This document shows, piece by piece, positions 24,579 through 34,461 of a DNA stretch of 64,000 nucleotides (positions are counted from its first letter, which is position 1; each line of letters opens with the position of its first letter). The notes below the pieces were generated by a model that was given only the letters and a program-made list of their open reading frames with translations, searched no databases and had not been told where the DNA came from. The translations under genes were made by a program, and so were the position numbers. The stretch spans positions 5,818,001 to 5,882,000 of the forward strand of contig NZ_CP061080.1 of NCBI RefSeq assembly GCF_014495845.1, written 5' to 3'. The stretch comes from Aquibium microcysteis (GTDB lineage: Bacteria; Pseudomonadota; Alphaproteobacteria; Rhizobiales; Rhizobiaceae).

Positions 24579-24998
24579 ATGCGCAGGACGACTGGACGGC
24601 TCGTGGCTGCGCTTGCCATCATGGGCCTCGGCGGCTGCACGACGATGTCGATCACCGGCTCGGAGGCGACGCGGCCCGCGACGGCCGATTCGATCATCGC
24701 GGCAATGAAGGGCGGGCTGATCGGGGGTCCTCTCGGCGCCAGCCTCAGCTCCCGCGACCGCCGCAGGGCGCTCGAAGCCGAGTATCGCGCGCTCGAATAC
24801 ACCGCGCCGGGAACGCCGGTGGCCTGGCGCAGCGAGGACGGGCGCATCAGCGGTCGCGTCGTCGCCGCCCAGCCCTATCGCGTCGGTTCGCAGGACTGCC
24901 GCCAGTACAGCCATTCCGTCGGGGCGGGCGCGGAGGAGAACGACGCGCGCGGTACCGCCTGCCGCAGTCCGAACGGCAGCTGGACACCGCTCACCTGA
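24579..24998 (+). CDS. Surface lipoprotein (17-kDa antigen-like, RT0821/Lpp0805 type)
   Basis: A 139-aa lipoprotein: N-terminal signal with lipobox IMGLGGC (Cys near residue 20), then a glycine-containing stretch (AAMKGGLIGGPLGASLSSRD) like the 17-kDa Rickettsia antigen glycine zipper, and a C-terminal beta domain (GTPVAWRSEDGRISGRVV, CRQYSHSV, GTACRSPNGSW). Such proteins sit in the outer membrane. ATG 24579 is preceded by AGGAGAGCGG. Confidence 0.85.
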   Translation: MRRTTGRLVAALAIMGLGGCTTMSITGSEATRPATADSIIAAMKGGLIGGPLGASLSSRDRRRALEAEYRALEYTAPGTPVAWRSEDGRISGRVVAAQPYRVGSQDCRQYSHSVGAGAEENDARGTACRSPNGSWTPLT

Positions 24999-25074
24999 CG
25001 TCGCGGATGCCGCGTGAGGCATCCGGAGCGGAATTTCCATGCGGGCGCCGCCAAATAGCCGCATGGGGAGACGA

Positions 25075-25103
25075 TTGGAATGCGGTCCAACCCCCGCTAT
25101 GTG
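25075..25103 (+). promoter_or_regulatory. Promoter of the ccmIEFH operon, probably leaderless
   Basis: TTGGAA (25075-25080) and TATGTG (25098-25103) have a 17-base spacer. The ATG of ccmI is only seven bases after the -10 box, so transcription would begin at or within a base or two of the start codon. No ribosome site precedes the ATG, which fits a leaderless mRNA. Confidence 0.5.
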
Positions 25104-25110
25104 AGACCGC

Positions 25111-26250
25111 ATGGTGTTCTGGATCGTCCTCGGGCTGCTCACGGTCATCGCGAGCCTCGCCATCATCCTTCCGCTCGCCGGCTCGCGCCGCGAGGTGGCG
25201 GGCGCGCGCGAGCATGACCTCGAAGTCTATCGCGACCAGCTGGCCGAAATCGAGCGCGACGCCGAACGCGGGCTGATCGGCGTGGACGAGGCGGCCCAGG
25301 CGCGCGCCGAGATCGGCCGCCGTATCCTGAAGCTCGACGCGTCTGGCGAGGGCGAGGGGCATACGGCGCGCGCGAACACGCTGGTGCGCGGGCTCGCGAT
25401 GGCGGCGGTCGTCGCGGTACCGGTGACGAGCTGGGGCCTCTACTCCGCGATCGGATCGCCGGATATGGCCGGCCAGCCGCTCGCCGAAAGGCTCGCCAAG
25501 GATCCCGCGTCGTCCACGATCGACGAACTCGTCGCCCGTGCCGAAGCCCATCTGCGCGCGAATCCCGAGGATGGCCGCGGCTGGGACGTGGTGGCGCCGA
25601 TCTATCTCAGGCTCGAGCGGGCGGGCGAAGCGGCGACCGCCTTCCGAAACGCGATCCGGCTGCAGGGCGACAGCGCGCAGCGCTGGACGGGCCTCGGCGA
25701 AGCGTTGATGGCGGGTGCCGGCGGCGTGGTCACGGCCGATGCGGCCGCGGCCTTCGAACGGGCGGCCGTGCTCGATCCCGCCGACCCGCGGCCGCGGTTC
25801 TTCCTTGCGACGGCAAAGGCCCAGGAGGGTGACCTCGCCGGGGCGGCCGACGACCTCGGCGCGCTCCTGTCGACGCTCGAGGCGGACTCGCCCTGGCGGC
25901 CGGTCGTGGAACAGACGCTGGCGCAGGCCACCGCAGAGGCGCAGCGCCGCGCAGCGGCGGCCCCCGGTCCGTCGAGCGAGGACGTGGAGGCGGCCGCGGC
26001 ACTTTCCGATGCGGAGCGTGCGGACATGATCCAGGTCATGGTCGAGCGGCTCGACGAGCGGCTAAGGCAGAACCCGCAGGACGCCGAAGGGTGGCAGCGC
26101 CTCGTCCGTTCCTACCTCGTGCTCGACCGCAGGACGGATGCACGCGATGCACTGGCCCGCGGCGTCACGGCGCTCGGCGCCGACACGCAACAGGCCCGCG
26201 ACCTGACGGCCTTCGCCGCCGGGCTCGGGCTCGGGGATGAGCAACAATGA
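25111..26250 (+). CDS. ccmI: Cytochrome c biogenesis protein CcmI (CycH)
   Basis: A 379-aa membrane chaperone of System I cytochrome c maturation that holds apocytochrome c for heme ligation by CcmF/H. Two membrane segments (about 1-22 and 88-110) enclose a leucine-zipper-type cytoplasmic loop ([20 protein letters not shown]), followed by a periplasmic TPR domain from about residue 130 (for example [20 protein letters not shown]). It is the first gene of a four-gene operon with overlapping ends and overlaps ccmE by four bases. Confidence 0.95.
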   Translation: MVFWIVLGLLTVIASLAIILPLAGSRREVAGAREHDLEVYRDQLAEIERDAERGLIGVDEAAQARAEIGRRILKLDASGEGEGHTARANTLVRGLAMAAVVAVPVTSWGLYSAIGSPDMAGQPLAERLAKDPASSTIDELVARAEAHLRANPEDGRGWDVVAPIYLRLERAGEAATAFRNAIRLQGDSAQRWTGLGEALMAGAGGVVTADAAAAFERAAVLDPADPRPRFFLATAKAQEGDLAGAADDLGALLSTLEADSPWRPVVEQTLAQATAEAQRRAAAAPGPSSEDVEAAAALSDAERADMIQVMVERLDERLRQNPQDAEGWQRLVRSYLVLDRRTDARDALARGVTALGADTQQARDLTAFAAGLGLGDEQQ

Positions 26251-26684
26251 TGAAACGAAAGCGAAAACGCCTGACCATCATCGCCGGCGGGCTGACCTTC
26301 CTCGGTGCGGCTGCCGGCCTGACCTTCTATGCCCTGGGCGAGAAGTCGTCCTATTTCTACATGCCTGCGGACCTCGCTGGAGCCAGCATCGCGCCCGGCC
26401 AACGCATCCGGCTCGGCGGGCTGGTCGAGGAGGGTTCGGTCGAGCGCGGCGGCGGCACCCGCGTCGCCTTCGGCGTCGAGGATGGCGCCGGCAAGGTCAA
26501 GGTGGTGTATGACGGTATCCTGCCGGATCTGTTCCGCGAGGGGCAGGGCGTGGTGACGGAAGGCGCGCTCGGTACCGACGGCGTCTTCGTCGCCGACAGC
26601 GTGCTGGCCAAGCACGACGAGACCTACATGCCGAAGGAAGTGGCCGACAGCCTCAAGGCGCAGGGCGTCTGGCAGCCGGAATAG
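26247..26684 (+). CDS. ccmE: Heme chaperone CcmE (CycJ)
   Basis: A 145-aa periplasmic heme chaperone anchored by one N-terminal membrane segment (about residues 9-29). The heme-binding motif is intact: H123 and Y127 in [11 protein letters not shown]. The OB-fold core ([30 protein letters not shown]) is typical. It passes heme from CcmC to CcmF. It starts inside the ccmI stop (ATGATG). Confidence 0.97.
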   Translation: MMKRKRKRLTIIAGGLTFLGAAAGLTFYALGEKSSYFYMPADLAGASIAPGQRIRLGGLVEEGSVERGGGTRVAFGVEDGAGKVKVVYDGILPDLFREGQGVVTEGALGTDGVFVADSVLAKHDETYMPKEVADSLKAQGVWQPE

Positions 26685-26708
26685 CGCGGAAGGGGAGGAC
26701 TGCGGACC

Positions 26709-28694
26709 ATGGTCGAGACCGGACATTTCGCGCTCGTGCTGGCCTTCGTGCTGTCGCTGGTGCAGTTCGTGCTGCCGCTGATCGGCGCGCGGACCGGCGA
26801 CGCCCGGCTGATGGCGACGGCGGGGCCGGTGGCGGTGACCGGCTTCGCGATGACGGCGATCTCGTTCGCCGCTCTGACGATCGCCTACATCCTGTCCGAC
26901 TTCTCGGTCCTGAACGTGGTCCAGAACTCGCACTCGCAGAAGCCGATGCTCTACAAGATCACCGGCACCTGGGGCAACCACGAGGGCTCGATGCTGCTGT
27001 GGGTGCTGATCCTGACCTTCTTCGGAGCGCTGGTGGCGTCCTTCGGGCGCAACCTGCCGGCGACGCTGCGCGCCAACGTGCTGGCGATCCAGGGTCTCAT
27101 CGGCGCCGCCTTCTTCCTGTTCATCATCGCCACGTCGAACCCGTTCATCCGGGTGGACCCGGCACCGGTCGAGGGGCAGGACCTCAATCCGATCCTGCAG
27201 GACGTGGGCCTGGCGATCCATCCGCCGCTTCTCTACCTGGGCTATGTCGGCTTCTCTGTCTGCTTTTCCTTCGCCATCGCGGCACTGATCGAGGGCCGGA
27301 TCGACGCGGCCTGGGCGCGCTGGGTGCGGCCATGGACGCTGGCCGCCTGGATCTTCCTGACCGGCGGCATCGCCATGGGTTCATACTGGGCCTATTACGA
27401 ACTCGGCTGGGGCGGCTTCTGGTTCTGGGATCCGGTCGAGAACGCCTCCTTCATGCCATGGCTCGCCGGGACCGCGCTGCTGCATTCGGCGATCGTGATG
27501 GAACGGCGCTCGGCGCTGAAGATCTGGACGCTGCTGCTCGCCATCATGGCCTTCTCGCTGTCGCTGCTCGGCACCTTCCTGGTGCGCTCGGGTGTGCTGA
27601 CCTCCGTCCATGCCTTCGCGACCGACCCCGCCCGCGGCGTCTTCATCCTGATGATCCTCGTCTTCTTCATCGGCGGAGCGCTGATGCTGTTCGCATGGCG
27701 GGCGCAGACGCTGACGCCCGGCGGCATCTTCGCGCCGATCTCGCGCGAGGGTTCGCTGGTGCTCAACAACCTGTTCCTGTCGACGGCGGTGACGACGGTG
27801 CTGGTCGGCACGCTCTATCCGCTGGTGCTGGAATCGATCACCGGCGAGAAGATTTCCGTCGGCGAGCCCTTCTTCAACCTGACCTTCGGTCCGCTGATGG
27901 TGCCGCTGCTGCTGGCCGTCCCCTTCGGCCCGCTGCTCGCCTGGAAGCGCGCCGATCTGTGGGCCGCTTCGCAGCGTCTGTTCTTCGCCTTCGGCGGTGC
28001 GGTGCTGGTCATGCTGGTGACATACGCCTTCGTCGACCGGGCGTCGGTGCTGGCGGCCTTCGGCATCGGGCTCGGCACCTGGCTGGTTCTCGGTGCCCTG
28101 ACCGATCTCGCCGCAAAGTCCGGCATCGGCAGCGTTCCGCCTCGCGTCGCCTTCCGCCGTTTCACGGGACTGCCCCGTTCGGCGCATGGCACCGCGCTCG
28201 CCCATCTCGGCGTTGGGCTGACGACGCTCGGCGTCGTGGCCGTCATGTCGCTGCAGACCGAGCACATCCTGACCATGAAGCCGGGCGAGAGCGTCAGGGT
28301 TGCCGGATACGATCTGCGCTTCGAGGGGCTGCAGCCCTATCGCGGCCCGAACTACACCGAGGATCAGGGTCGCTTCCTGCTGCTCGATTCCGACGGCCGG
28401 ACGCTGACGGAGATCGTCTCGTCGAAGCGCATCTATCCGGCGCGGCAGATGCCGACGACCGAAGCCGGCATCGCCACCCGAGGCGTCAGCCAGGTCTATG
28501 TGGCGCTGGGCGACGCCGTCGACGACGGCGGCATCGTCGTGCGCATCTGGTGGAAACCCCTGGTGACGCTGATCTGGCTCGGCTGCGTGGTGATGATGGT
28601 GGGCGGCACGCTCTCGCTGCTCGACCGGCGTCTGCGCGTCGGGGCGCCGGCGAAGCGCCGGAAGCGGCTCGCCGCGGCGGAGACCGCGGCATGA
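26709..28694 (+). CDS. ccmF: Heme lyase component CcmF (CycK)
   Basis: A 661-aa polytopic membrane protein that ligates heme to apocytochrome c. The tryptophan-rich WWD-type motif [19 protein letters not shown] lies near residue 235, with a second conserved block [19 protein letters not shown] near 170 and about 14-15 membrane segments. Normal length. It starts 24 bases after ccmE and overlaps ccmH by four bases. Confidence 0.97.
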   Translation: MVETGHFALVLAFVLSLVQFVLPLIGARTGDARLMATAGPVAVTGFAMTAISFAALTIAYILSDFSVLNVVQNSHSQKPMLYKITGTWGNHEGSMLLWVLILTFFGALVASFGRNLPATLRANVLAIQGLIGAAFFLFIIATSNPFIRVDPAPVEGQDLNPILQDVGLAIHPPLLYLGYVGFSVCFSFAIAALIEGRIDAAWARWVRPWTLAAWIFLTGGIAMGSYWAYYELGWGGFWFWDPVENASFMPWLAGTALLHSAIVMERRSALKIWTLLLAIMAFSLSLLGTFLVRSGVLTSVHAFATDPARGVFILMILVFFIGGALMLFAWRAQTLTPGGIFAPISREGSLVLNNLFLSTAVTTVLVGTLYPLVLESITGEKISVGEPFFNLTFGPLMVPLLLAVPFGPLLAWKRADLWAASQRLFFAFGGAVLVMLVTYAFVDRASVLAAFGIGLGTWLVLGALTDLAAKSGIGSVPPRVAFRRFTGLPRSAHGTALAHLGVGLTTLGVVAVMSLQTEHILTMKPGESVRVAGYDLRFEGLQPYRGPNYTEDQGRFLLLDSDGRTLTEIVSSKRIYPARQMPTTEAGIATRGVSQVYVALGDAVDDGGIVVRIWWKPLVTLIWLGCVVMMVGGTLSLLDRRLRVGAPAKRRKRLAAAETAA

Positions 28695-29176
28695 CGGGCC
28701 TTCTGCGCCCGCTGCTGGCGGCCTTGCTCGTGGCCCTGGCGGTCGCCATGTCGGCCGGGGCGGCCCGCGCGGTGCTGCCAGACGAGGTGCTCGACGATCC
28801 GGCGCTGGAGGCGCGGGCGCGCGAACTCTCGACGCATCTGCGCTGCCTCGTCTGCCAGAACCAGTCGATCGACGATTCGAACGCCGAACTGGCGCGCGAC
28901 CTGCGCGTCCTGGTGCGCGAGCGGCTGGTGGCGGGAGACAGCGACGACGAGGTGATCGATTTCGTCGTCGCGCGCTACGGCGAATTCGTGCTGCTGAAGC
29001 CGCGCATGAACCTGCGCAATCTCGCGCTGTGGGCGACGCCCGTGGTGGTGATCGGCGCCGGCGCCGTCTTCCTGGTGACGCGCCGTCGGCGCAGAGCGGG
29101 ACCCGGCGACCGGCTGTCGGCCGACGAGGAGGCGCGTCTCGGCAAGATTCTGGAAGAGACCGACAGAGCCGGCTGA
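28691..29176 (+). CDS. ccmH: Cytochrome c biogenesis thioreductase CcmH (CycL)
   Basis: A 161-aa periplasmic oxidoreductase with signal peptide (cleavage near residue 26) and C-terminal membrane anchor ([19 protein letters not shown]). The active site [11 protein letters not shown] has C52 and C55, reducing the apocytochrome CXXCH. It is the last gene of the ccmIEFH operon. This short form lacks the extra CcmI-like domain of E. coli CcmH, in keeping with the separate ccmI. Confidence 0.97.
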   Translation: MTGLLRPLLAALLVALAVAMSAGAARAVLPDEVLDDPALEARARELSTHLRCLVCQNQSIDDSNAELARDLRVLVRERLVAGDSDDEVIDFVVARYGEFVLLKPRMNLRNLALWATPVVVIGAGAVFLVTRRRRRAGPGDRLSADEEARLGKILEETDRAG

Positions 29177-29212
29177 TAGGCTTGGCCTCCGGATCGAACG
29201 GGAGGACGCCCC

Positions 29213-30445
29213 ATGCAGCCGATGACCAGCCGCGCGAGCTTTTCGGGCCATTCCGGCGCGAGCCTTGCCGCACGCCTCGACATGCCGGACGGGCGGGTGC
29301 GGGCCTTCGCGCTGTTCGCCCACTGCTTCACCTGCTCGAAGGACCTCCTTGCCGTCCGCCGCATCGCGGCCGACCTCGCCCGCGCCGGCATCGCCGTTCT
29401 TCGTTTCGATTTCACCGGCCTCGGCTCGAGCGAAGGCGAATTCGCCTCGACCAACTTCTCGTCCAACGTCGCCGACCTGCTGGCGGCGGCCGACTGGCTG
29501 CGGGAGAACCACGCCGCACCCGCGCTCCTGATCGGCCATTCCCTGGGCGGCGCGGCCATGCTGGCGGTGGCGGCCGACATTCCGGAAGCGCGCGCCGTGG
29601 TGACCATCGGCGCGCCGGCCGACGCCGACCACGTGCTGGCGAATTTCGGTGCGGACCTCGAGACGATCGAGCGCGAGGGACAGGCCCTTGTGACGCTGGC
29701 GGGGCGCGGCTTCCGCATCGCCCGGCAATTCGTCGAGGACGTGCGCGGCGTGCGCCTCGCCGAGCGCATCCGGGCGATGCGCAAGCCGCTGCTGATCCTG
29801 CATTCGCCGCTCGACGAGACGGTGGGCATCGACAACGCGACGGCGATCTTCATCGCCGCGCGTCATCCCAAGAGCTTCGTATCGCTCGACCGGGCCGACC
29901 ATCTGCTGACCCGCGCCGAGGACGCGGCCTTCGCCGCCTCCGTCATCGCCGGCTGGGCGTCTCGCTACCTGGATGCTGACACGCCTCAGGGCGAAGCACC
30001 GGTCGAGCACGTCCGCGTGACGGAGACGGGCGAGGGCAAGTTCCAGAACGCCGTCCAGGCGGGCCGGCACCGGCTCTTCGCGGACGAGCCGGTCTCGGCC
30101 GGCGGGCTCGACACCGGTCCGTCGCCTTACGATTTCCTGTCGATCGCACTCGGCGCCTGCACGTCGATGACGCTGCGCATGTATGCGGACTTCAAGAAGC
30201 TCCCGCTCGGCCGCGTCAGCGTCGACGTCAGCCATGCCAAGGTCCACTCCAGGGACTGCGAGGACTGCACCGACGAGGAACGCGGCTCGGGCAGGCGCAT
30301 CGACCGCTTCGAACGCGTGATCTCGATCGAGGGCGAGCTGCCGGCGGAACTTGCAGACAAGATCGAGGAGATCGCGGGGAAGTGCCCGGTGCACAGGACG
30401 CTCGAGGGTCACTCGAAGGTGAGGACAGTGGTTCGGGCACGATAG
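29213..30445 (+). CDS. Fusion of alpha/beta hydrolase and OsmC-like domains
   Basis: A 410-aa bifunctional protein. Residues 1-255 are an alpha/beta hydrolase with nucleophile S110 (LIGHSLGGAAML), acid/His partners in HSPLDETVGI and LDRADHLLTR. Residues 270-410 form an OsmC/Ohr-type domain with the conserved Cys in IALGACTSMTLRMY and the second acidic/Cys patch RDCEDCTDEE. OsmC proteins reduce organic hydroperoxides; the esterase partner is thought to act on lipid or acyl substrates. This exact fusion is widespread in proteobacteria. ATG 29213 follows GGGAGGACG. Confidence 0.93.
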   Translation: MQPMTSRASFSGHSGASLAARLDMPDGRVRAFALFAHCFTCSKDLLAVRRIAADLARAGIAVLRFDFTGLGSSEGEFASTNFSSNVADLLAAADWLRENHAAPALLIGHSLGGAAMLAVAADIPEARAVVTIGAPADADHVLANFGADLETIEREGQALVTLAGRGFRIARQFVEDVRGVRLAERIRAMRKPLLILHSPLDETVGIDNATAIFIAARHPKSFVSLDRADHLLTRAEDAAFAASVIAGWASRYLDADTPQGEAPVEHVRVTETGEGKFQNAVQAGRHRLFADEPVSAGGLDTGPSPYDFLSIALGACTSMTLRMYADFKKLPLGRVSVDVSHAKVHSRDCEDCTDEERGSGRRIDRFERVISIEGELPAELADKIEEIAGKCPVHRTLEGHSKVRTVVRAR

Positions 30446-30600
30446 CGCCTGCGCCCGCTGCCCACCCCGACCGGCGCTGCGACGGGATGCCGTCCCTGCT
30501 CCGATCCGCCGTATCGGCTTTGCCCGCGGCGGAGTATCCGGGAACCTTACCAACATTTCATGCGCCGGAAATGGCGCCGTAATGTGCGGTTGCCTAAATC

Positions 30601-30643
30601 CCTGTCCGAGGATGTCACACACATCCGAACCCGAAAGGACAGG
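30601..30643 (+). promoter_or_regulatory. 5' leader hairpin covering the degP ribosome site
   Basis: CCTGTCC (30601-30607) pairs with GGACAGG (30637-30643), and inside it GGATGT (30610-30615) pairs with ACATCC (30621-30626) around a five-base loop. The right arm of the outer stem contains the AAGGACAGGA ribosome site of degP, which starts at 30649. The arrangement would block translation until melted, as in RNA thermometers of heat-shock genes. Confidence 0.5.
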
Positions 30644-30648
30644 ACACG

Positions 30649-32157
30649 ATGAACTCTCCATTCTCCCCCAAGTCGACCGCCGGCAAGCGCTTTGCAGCCG
30701 CCGCCGCATCGGTCGCGATCGCATCGGCGATCGGCCTCGGCGCCGTGACGAGCGGAACCGTCCCCGTGTTCGCGCAGGCCGTCCGCGTCGAGACGCAGCA
30801 GCAGCCGGGCTTCGCCGACGTCGTCGAGAAGGTCTCGCCGGCCGTCGTTTCCGTGCGCGTGAAGGCCAAGATGCAGCCGGCGGCGGCCGGCCCCGAGGGC
30901 ATGTTCGGCCAGGGCTTCGAGAACCTGCCGGACGATCATCCGATGAAGCGCTTCTTCCGCGAGTTCCGCGGCTTCGAGAACGGGCCGCGCGCAGAGCGCA
31001 ACCGCCCGGAGCGCGCACGCCCGGTGTCGCAGGGGTCAGGCTTCTTCATCTCCGAGGACGGCTACCTCGTGACCAACAACCACGTCATCGACGGCGGCTC
31101 GGAATTCACGGTCGTGATGGATGACGGCACCGAGATCGGCGCGACGCTGGTCGGCTCCGACCCGCGGACCGATCTCGCTCTCCTGAAGGTCGACGAGGAA
31201 CGCACCTTCACCTACGTGACCTTCGCCGACGATTCCAAGGTCCGTGTCGGTGACTGGGTGGTGGCGGTCGGCAATCCCTTCGGCCTCGGCGGCACCGTCA
31301 CCGCCGGCATCATCTCGGCGCGTGGCCGCGACATAGGTGCCGGTCCCTATGACGACTTCATCCAGATCGATGCGGCGGTGAACCGCGGCAACTCGGGCGG
31401 ACCGGCCTTCAACCTCAATGGCGAGGTCGTCGGCATCAACACCGCGATCTTCTCCCCCTCCGGCGGCAATGTCGGCATCGCCTTCGCGATCCCGGCGTCG
31501 ACCGCGAGGGACGTGATCGCCTCGCTTCGGACGAGCGGAACGGTGGAGCGCGCCTGGCTCGGCGTCCAGATCCAGCCGGTGACCGAAGAGATCGCCGAAT
31601 CGCTCGGGATCAAGGGGACGGATGGCGCGCTGGTCTCGCAGCCGCAGGCCGACAGCCCAGCGATGAAGGCCGGCGTCGAGCCGGGCGACATCATCGTCAA
31701 GGTCGACGGCAAGGCCATCAAGTCGCCACGCGAACTCGCCCGGACCATCGGCAACATGCAGCCCGGCGTCTCGGCGGAACTCACGGTCCTGCGCGACGGT
31801 ACCGAGCAGACCGTCACGGTGAAGCTCGGCGAGATGCCCGGCATGGAGCAGCAGGCTTCGCTCGACCAGAGCGAAGAGCAGGGCAGCGTCCTGGAGGGCT
31901 TCGGCCTCACCGTGACGCCGTCCGAGGACGGCGCGGGCGTGGTCGTGACCGACGTGCTGGCGGGCAGCGACGCCGCCGATCGCGGTATCCAGGCCGGCGA
32001 CGTGATCACCTCCGTCAACTCCCAGTCCGTGACCAGCGCAGCGGCCGTCGAGAAGGCGGTCAGCGATGCGTCGAAGGCGGGCCGCAAGGCGGTGCTGTTC
32101 CAGATCAAGCGGGACGACACCAACCGCTTCGTCGCGCTGCCGGTTCAGCAGGGCTGA
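30649..32157 (+). CDS. degP: Periplasmic serine protease/chaperone DegP (Do/HtrA)
   Basis: A 502-aa Do protease with a long signal peptide (cleavage near FAQA, residue 44). The catalytic triad is H145 (VTNNHVIDGG), D175 (PRTDLALLK) and S249 (NRGNSGGPAF), followed by two PDZ domains (about residues 300-390 and 405-495). It degrades or refolds damaged periplasmic proteins. Downstream lie a strong terminator and a two-component pair, the usual order in rhizobia. Its leader carries a possible thermosensing hairpin. Confidence 0.97.
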   Translation: MNSPFSPKSTAGKRFAAAAASVAIASAIGLGAVTSGTVPVFAQAVRVETQQQPGFADVVEKVSPAVVSVRVKAKMQPAAAGPEGMFGQGFENLPDDHPMKRFFREFRGFENGPRAERNRPERARPVSQGSGFFISEDGYLVTNNHVIDGGSEFTVVMDDGTEIGATLVGSDPRTDLALLKVDEERTFTYVTFADDSKVRVGDWVVAVGNPFGLGGTVTAGIISARGRDIGAGPYDDFIQIDAAVNRGNSGGPAFNLNGEVVGINTAIFSPSGGNVGIAFAIPASTARDVIASLRTSGTVERAWLGVQIQPVTEEIAESLGIKGTDGALVSQPQADSPAMKAGVEPGDIIVKVDGKAIKSPRELARTIGNMQPGVSAELTVLRDGTEQTVTVKLGEMPGMEQQASLDQSEEQGSVLEGFGLTVTPSEDGAGVVVTDVLAGSDAADRGIQAGDVITSVNSQSVTSAAAVEKAVSDASKAGRKAVLFQIKRDDTNRFVALPVQQG

Positions 32158-32217
32158 TCGCAGGGCGCGTTTCGTCCGCGTGATCGAGGGCGGCGGGCTC
32201 TGCCCGCCATGAACGAC

Positions 32218-32244
32218 GGCAGCGGGGCAACCCGCTGCCGCTTT
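32218..32244 (+). terminator. Rho-independent terminator after degP
   Basis: GGCAGCGGG (32218-32226), GCAA loop, CCCGCTGCC (32231-32239), then GCTTTT. A second perfect hairpin without T-run (GGCGGGC at 32192-32198 with GCCCGCC at 32202-32208) lies just before it. The downstream response regulator therefore needs its own promoter. Confidence 0.8.
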
Positions 32245-32296
32245 TCCACAGGGGCGTGAAGTGGACATTGCTGCAGTTCAGAAGCCCGAAATCACG

Positions 32297-32302
32297 TATA
32301 GG
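32297..32302 (+). promoter_or_regulatory. Putative -10 box, six bases before the response regulator start
   Basis: TATAGG lies six bases upstream of the ATG at 32309, with no ribosome site in between, so the mRNA would be leaderless. The -35 region is weak (TTGCTG at 32268 is too far, 23 bases). Confidence 0.35.
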
Positions 32303-32308
32303 TCGGGC

Positions 32309-32983
32309 ATGAAGATTCTCGTCATCGAAGACGACCGGGAGGCTGCGGACTATCTGCAGAAGGCGCTGGCCGAGGCCGGCCATACCGCCCATGTCGCTGC
32401 CGACGGCGATTCCGGCTTCACGCTGGCCGACGAGGGCGACTACGACGTGCTGGTCGTCGATCGCATGCTGCCGCGCCGCGACGGGCTGTCGCTGATCGCC
32501 GGCCTGCGGGCACGCGGCTCGGAAACGCCGGTGCTGATCCTCTCGGCGCTTGGCGAGGTGGACGACCGGGTGACCGGGCTCAGGGCCGGCGGGGACGACT
32601 ACCTGACCAAGCCCTATGCCTTCAGCGAGCTGCTTGCCCGCGTCGAGGTGCTGAAGCGGCGCTCCGGCGGCAAGGACGTCGAGACGATGTACCGGGCCGG
32701 CGACCTGGAACTCGACCGGCTGTCGCACACCGTGCGCCGCGCCGGCCGCGACATCCCGCTGCAGCCGCGCGAGTTCAAGCTGCTCGAATACCTGATGCGG
32801 CATGCCGGGCGGGTGGTGACGCGCACGATGCTGCTGGAAAACGTCTGGGACTATCATTTCGACCCGCAGACCAACGTCATCGACGTGCACGTGTCGCGCC
32901 TTCGCGGCAAGATCGAGAAGGGCTTCGACAAGCCGCTGCTGCACACCATCCGTGGCGCCGGCTATATGCTGAAGGCCGACTGA
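32309..32983 (+). CDS. OmpR-family response regulator
   Basis: A 224-aa regulator. Receiver domain with acidic pair VIEDDRE, D51 (LVVDRMLPRRDG) and K in LTKPYAF. C-terminal winged helix (about residues 130-222) with LQPREFKLLEYLMRHAGRVV and HTIRGAGYMLKAD. It lies between degP and a cognate kinase. In Sinorhizobium the equivalent pair sits in the same place, but its signal and targets are not known to me. ATG 32309 was chosen because the upstream in-frame ATG at 32261 has no site and the receiver motif begins here. Confidence 0.93.
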   Translation: MKILVIEDDREAADYLQKALAEAGHTAHVAADGDSGFTLADEGDYDVLVVDRMLPRRDGLSLIAGLRARGSETPVLILSALGEVDDRVTGLRAGGDDYLTKPYAFSELLARVEVLKRRSGGKDVETMYRAGDLELDRLSHTVRRAGRDIPLQPREFKLLEYLMRHAGRVVTRTMLLENVWDYHFDPQTNVIDVHVSRLRGKIEKGFDKPLLHTIRGAGYMLKAD

Positions 32984-32985
32984 AC

Positions 32986-34461
32986 TTGGCTGTCGGTGCG
33001 GTCTTCCGCGGCGCGGCCGCCCGGCTCTCCGCGCTGATGAGGACGACGGCCGCCCGGCTGTCCGCACTCTATCTGCTGCTCTTCGGCGTCTGCGCCATCG
33101 GCCTGGTGGTCTACATGACCTCGGTCTCGGTGCGGATCCTCGTCACCCAGACGCAGGAGACGATCAACGAGGAATCGATGAGCCTCGTGCGCGCCTACGA
33201 GCGCGGCGGCCTGCCGTTCCTCGTGCGCGTGGTCGAGCAGCGCGCGCGCCAGCCGGGCGCCAACCTCTATCTCATCGCCGATCCGAATGGCCGCATCCTG
33301 TCGGGCAACGTCGAGAGCCTCGAACCGGGCGTGCTGGAGACCGTCGGCTGGACCACGCGTCCCTTCTTCTACAAGCGCTACGGCGAGCGCGGTCCGCTGC
33401 AGCCGCCTCCCGAAGACGCAAATGCACCCGCGCCCGGAGCGCAGCCGCCGCACGCGGCCATGGCGCTGGTGCTGCGCCTGCCGAACCAGCTGATCATGCT
33501 CGTGGGTCGCGACCTCGGCGAGCCCGAACGCTTCCGCAGCGTCGTGCAGCGCGCCCTGATCCTGGCGCTCGGCACGATGGGCCTCGGCGCGTTCCTGATC
33601 TGGTACTTCGTCGGACGCACCGCACTGCGGCGGATCGACAGCGTGTCCGAGGCGAGCAGGCGCATCATGGGCGGCGACCTGACGGGTCGCCTGCCGGTGA
33701 CCGGCGCCGGCGACGAATTCGACCGCCTCTCGGAGAACCTGAACGCCATGCTGGCGCGGATAGCCGTGCTCAACGAGGGCTTGAAGCAGGTCTCGGACAA
33801 CATCGCCCACGACCTCAAGACGCCCCTGACCCGCCTGCGCAGCCGCGCCGAGACGACGCTGTCGAGCGCCCGGGGCGAGGGGGAGTATCGCGCGGCGCTC
33901 GAAGCGACGATCGCCGAGTCCGACCAGCTGATCCGCACCTTCAACGCCATCCTGATGATCTCGCGCCTGGAGGCGGGCTACTCGGCCGAGCAGACCGAGA
34001 CGCTCGACCTGACGCAGGTCGTGGCCGACGTCGTCGAACTCTATGAGCCGCTGGCGGAGGAAAGCGGCGTGGCGCTGGAGACCAGCATCGACGGATATCT
34101 CGCCGTGGACGGCAACCGGGAACTCCTGGCGCAGGCCTTGTCAAACGTGGTCGACAACGCCATCAAGTACTGCGCCGGGCATGCCGAGGCACCGCTCGTA
34201 CGCGTGACGGCGACCCGCGCGGGAGGAGACGTGCGTATCGAGATTTCCGACAATGGCCCCGGCATCGCGCCGGAGGATCGCGGCCGGGCCACGGAGCGCT
34301 TCGTGCGCCTGGAACAGAGCCGTTCGCAGCCGGGGTCGGGCCTGGGACTGAGCCTGGCCAAGGCCGTGATGAGCTTCCATCAGGGTGCGCTTGCGCTCGG
34401 CGATGCCGCGCCCGGTCTGAAGGTGATCATGACGGTTCCGGTCCGGCGGGGTGCGGCGTGA
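32986..34461 (+). CDS. Membrane sensor histidine kinase
   Basis: A 491-aa kinase. Membrane segments lie at about 24-45 and 185-207, with a periplasmic loop of about 140 residues containing a Pro-rich stretch (QPPPEDANAPAPGAQPPH) and a HAMP domain after it. The phospho-His lies in NIAHDLKTPLTRLRSRAE (about residue 276), the N-box in NVVDNAIKYC, and G-boxes in EISDNGPGIAPED and GSGLGLSLA. It starts with TTG 32986, two bases after the regulator stop; ATG 33037 is an alternative. It overlaps glnE by four bases, so the pair and glnE are co-translated. Confidence 0.93.
   Translation: MAVGAVFRGAAARLSALMRTTAARLSALYLLLFGVCAIGLVVYMTSVSVRILVTQTQETINEESMSLVRAYERGGLPFLVRVVEQRARQPGANLYLIADPNGRILSGNVESLEPGVLETVGWTTRPFFYKRYGERGPLQPPPEDANAPAPGAQPPHAAMALVLRLPNQLIMLVGRDLGEPERFRSVVQRALILALGTMGLGAFLIWYFVGRTALRRIDSVSEASRRIMGGDLTGRLPVTGAGDEFDRLSENLNAMLARIAVLNEGLKQVSDNIAHDLKTPLTRLRSRAETTLSSARGEGEYRAALEATIAESDQLIRTFNAILMISRLEAGYSAEQTETLDLTQVVADVVELYEPLAEESGVALETSIDGYLAVDGNRELLAQALSNVVDNAIKYCAGHAEAPLVRVTATRAGGDVRIEISDNGPGIAPEDRGRATERFVRLEQSRSQPGSGLGLSLAKAVMSFHQGALALGDAAPGLKVIMTVPVRRGAA

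Noticed and set aside
30541..30565. GGAAC-like ECF sigma factor (EcfG) promoter before degP
   Set aside because: The GGAAC box is present but no GTT follows at 16-17 bases, so the match is incomplete.
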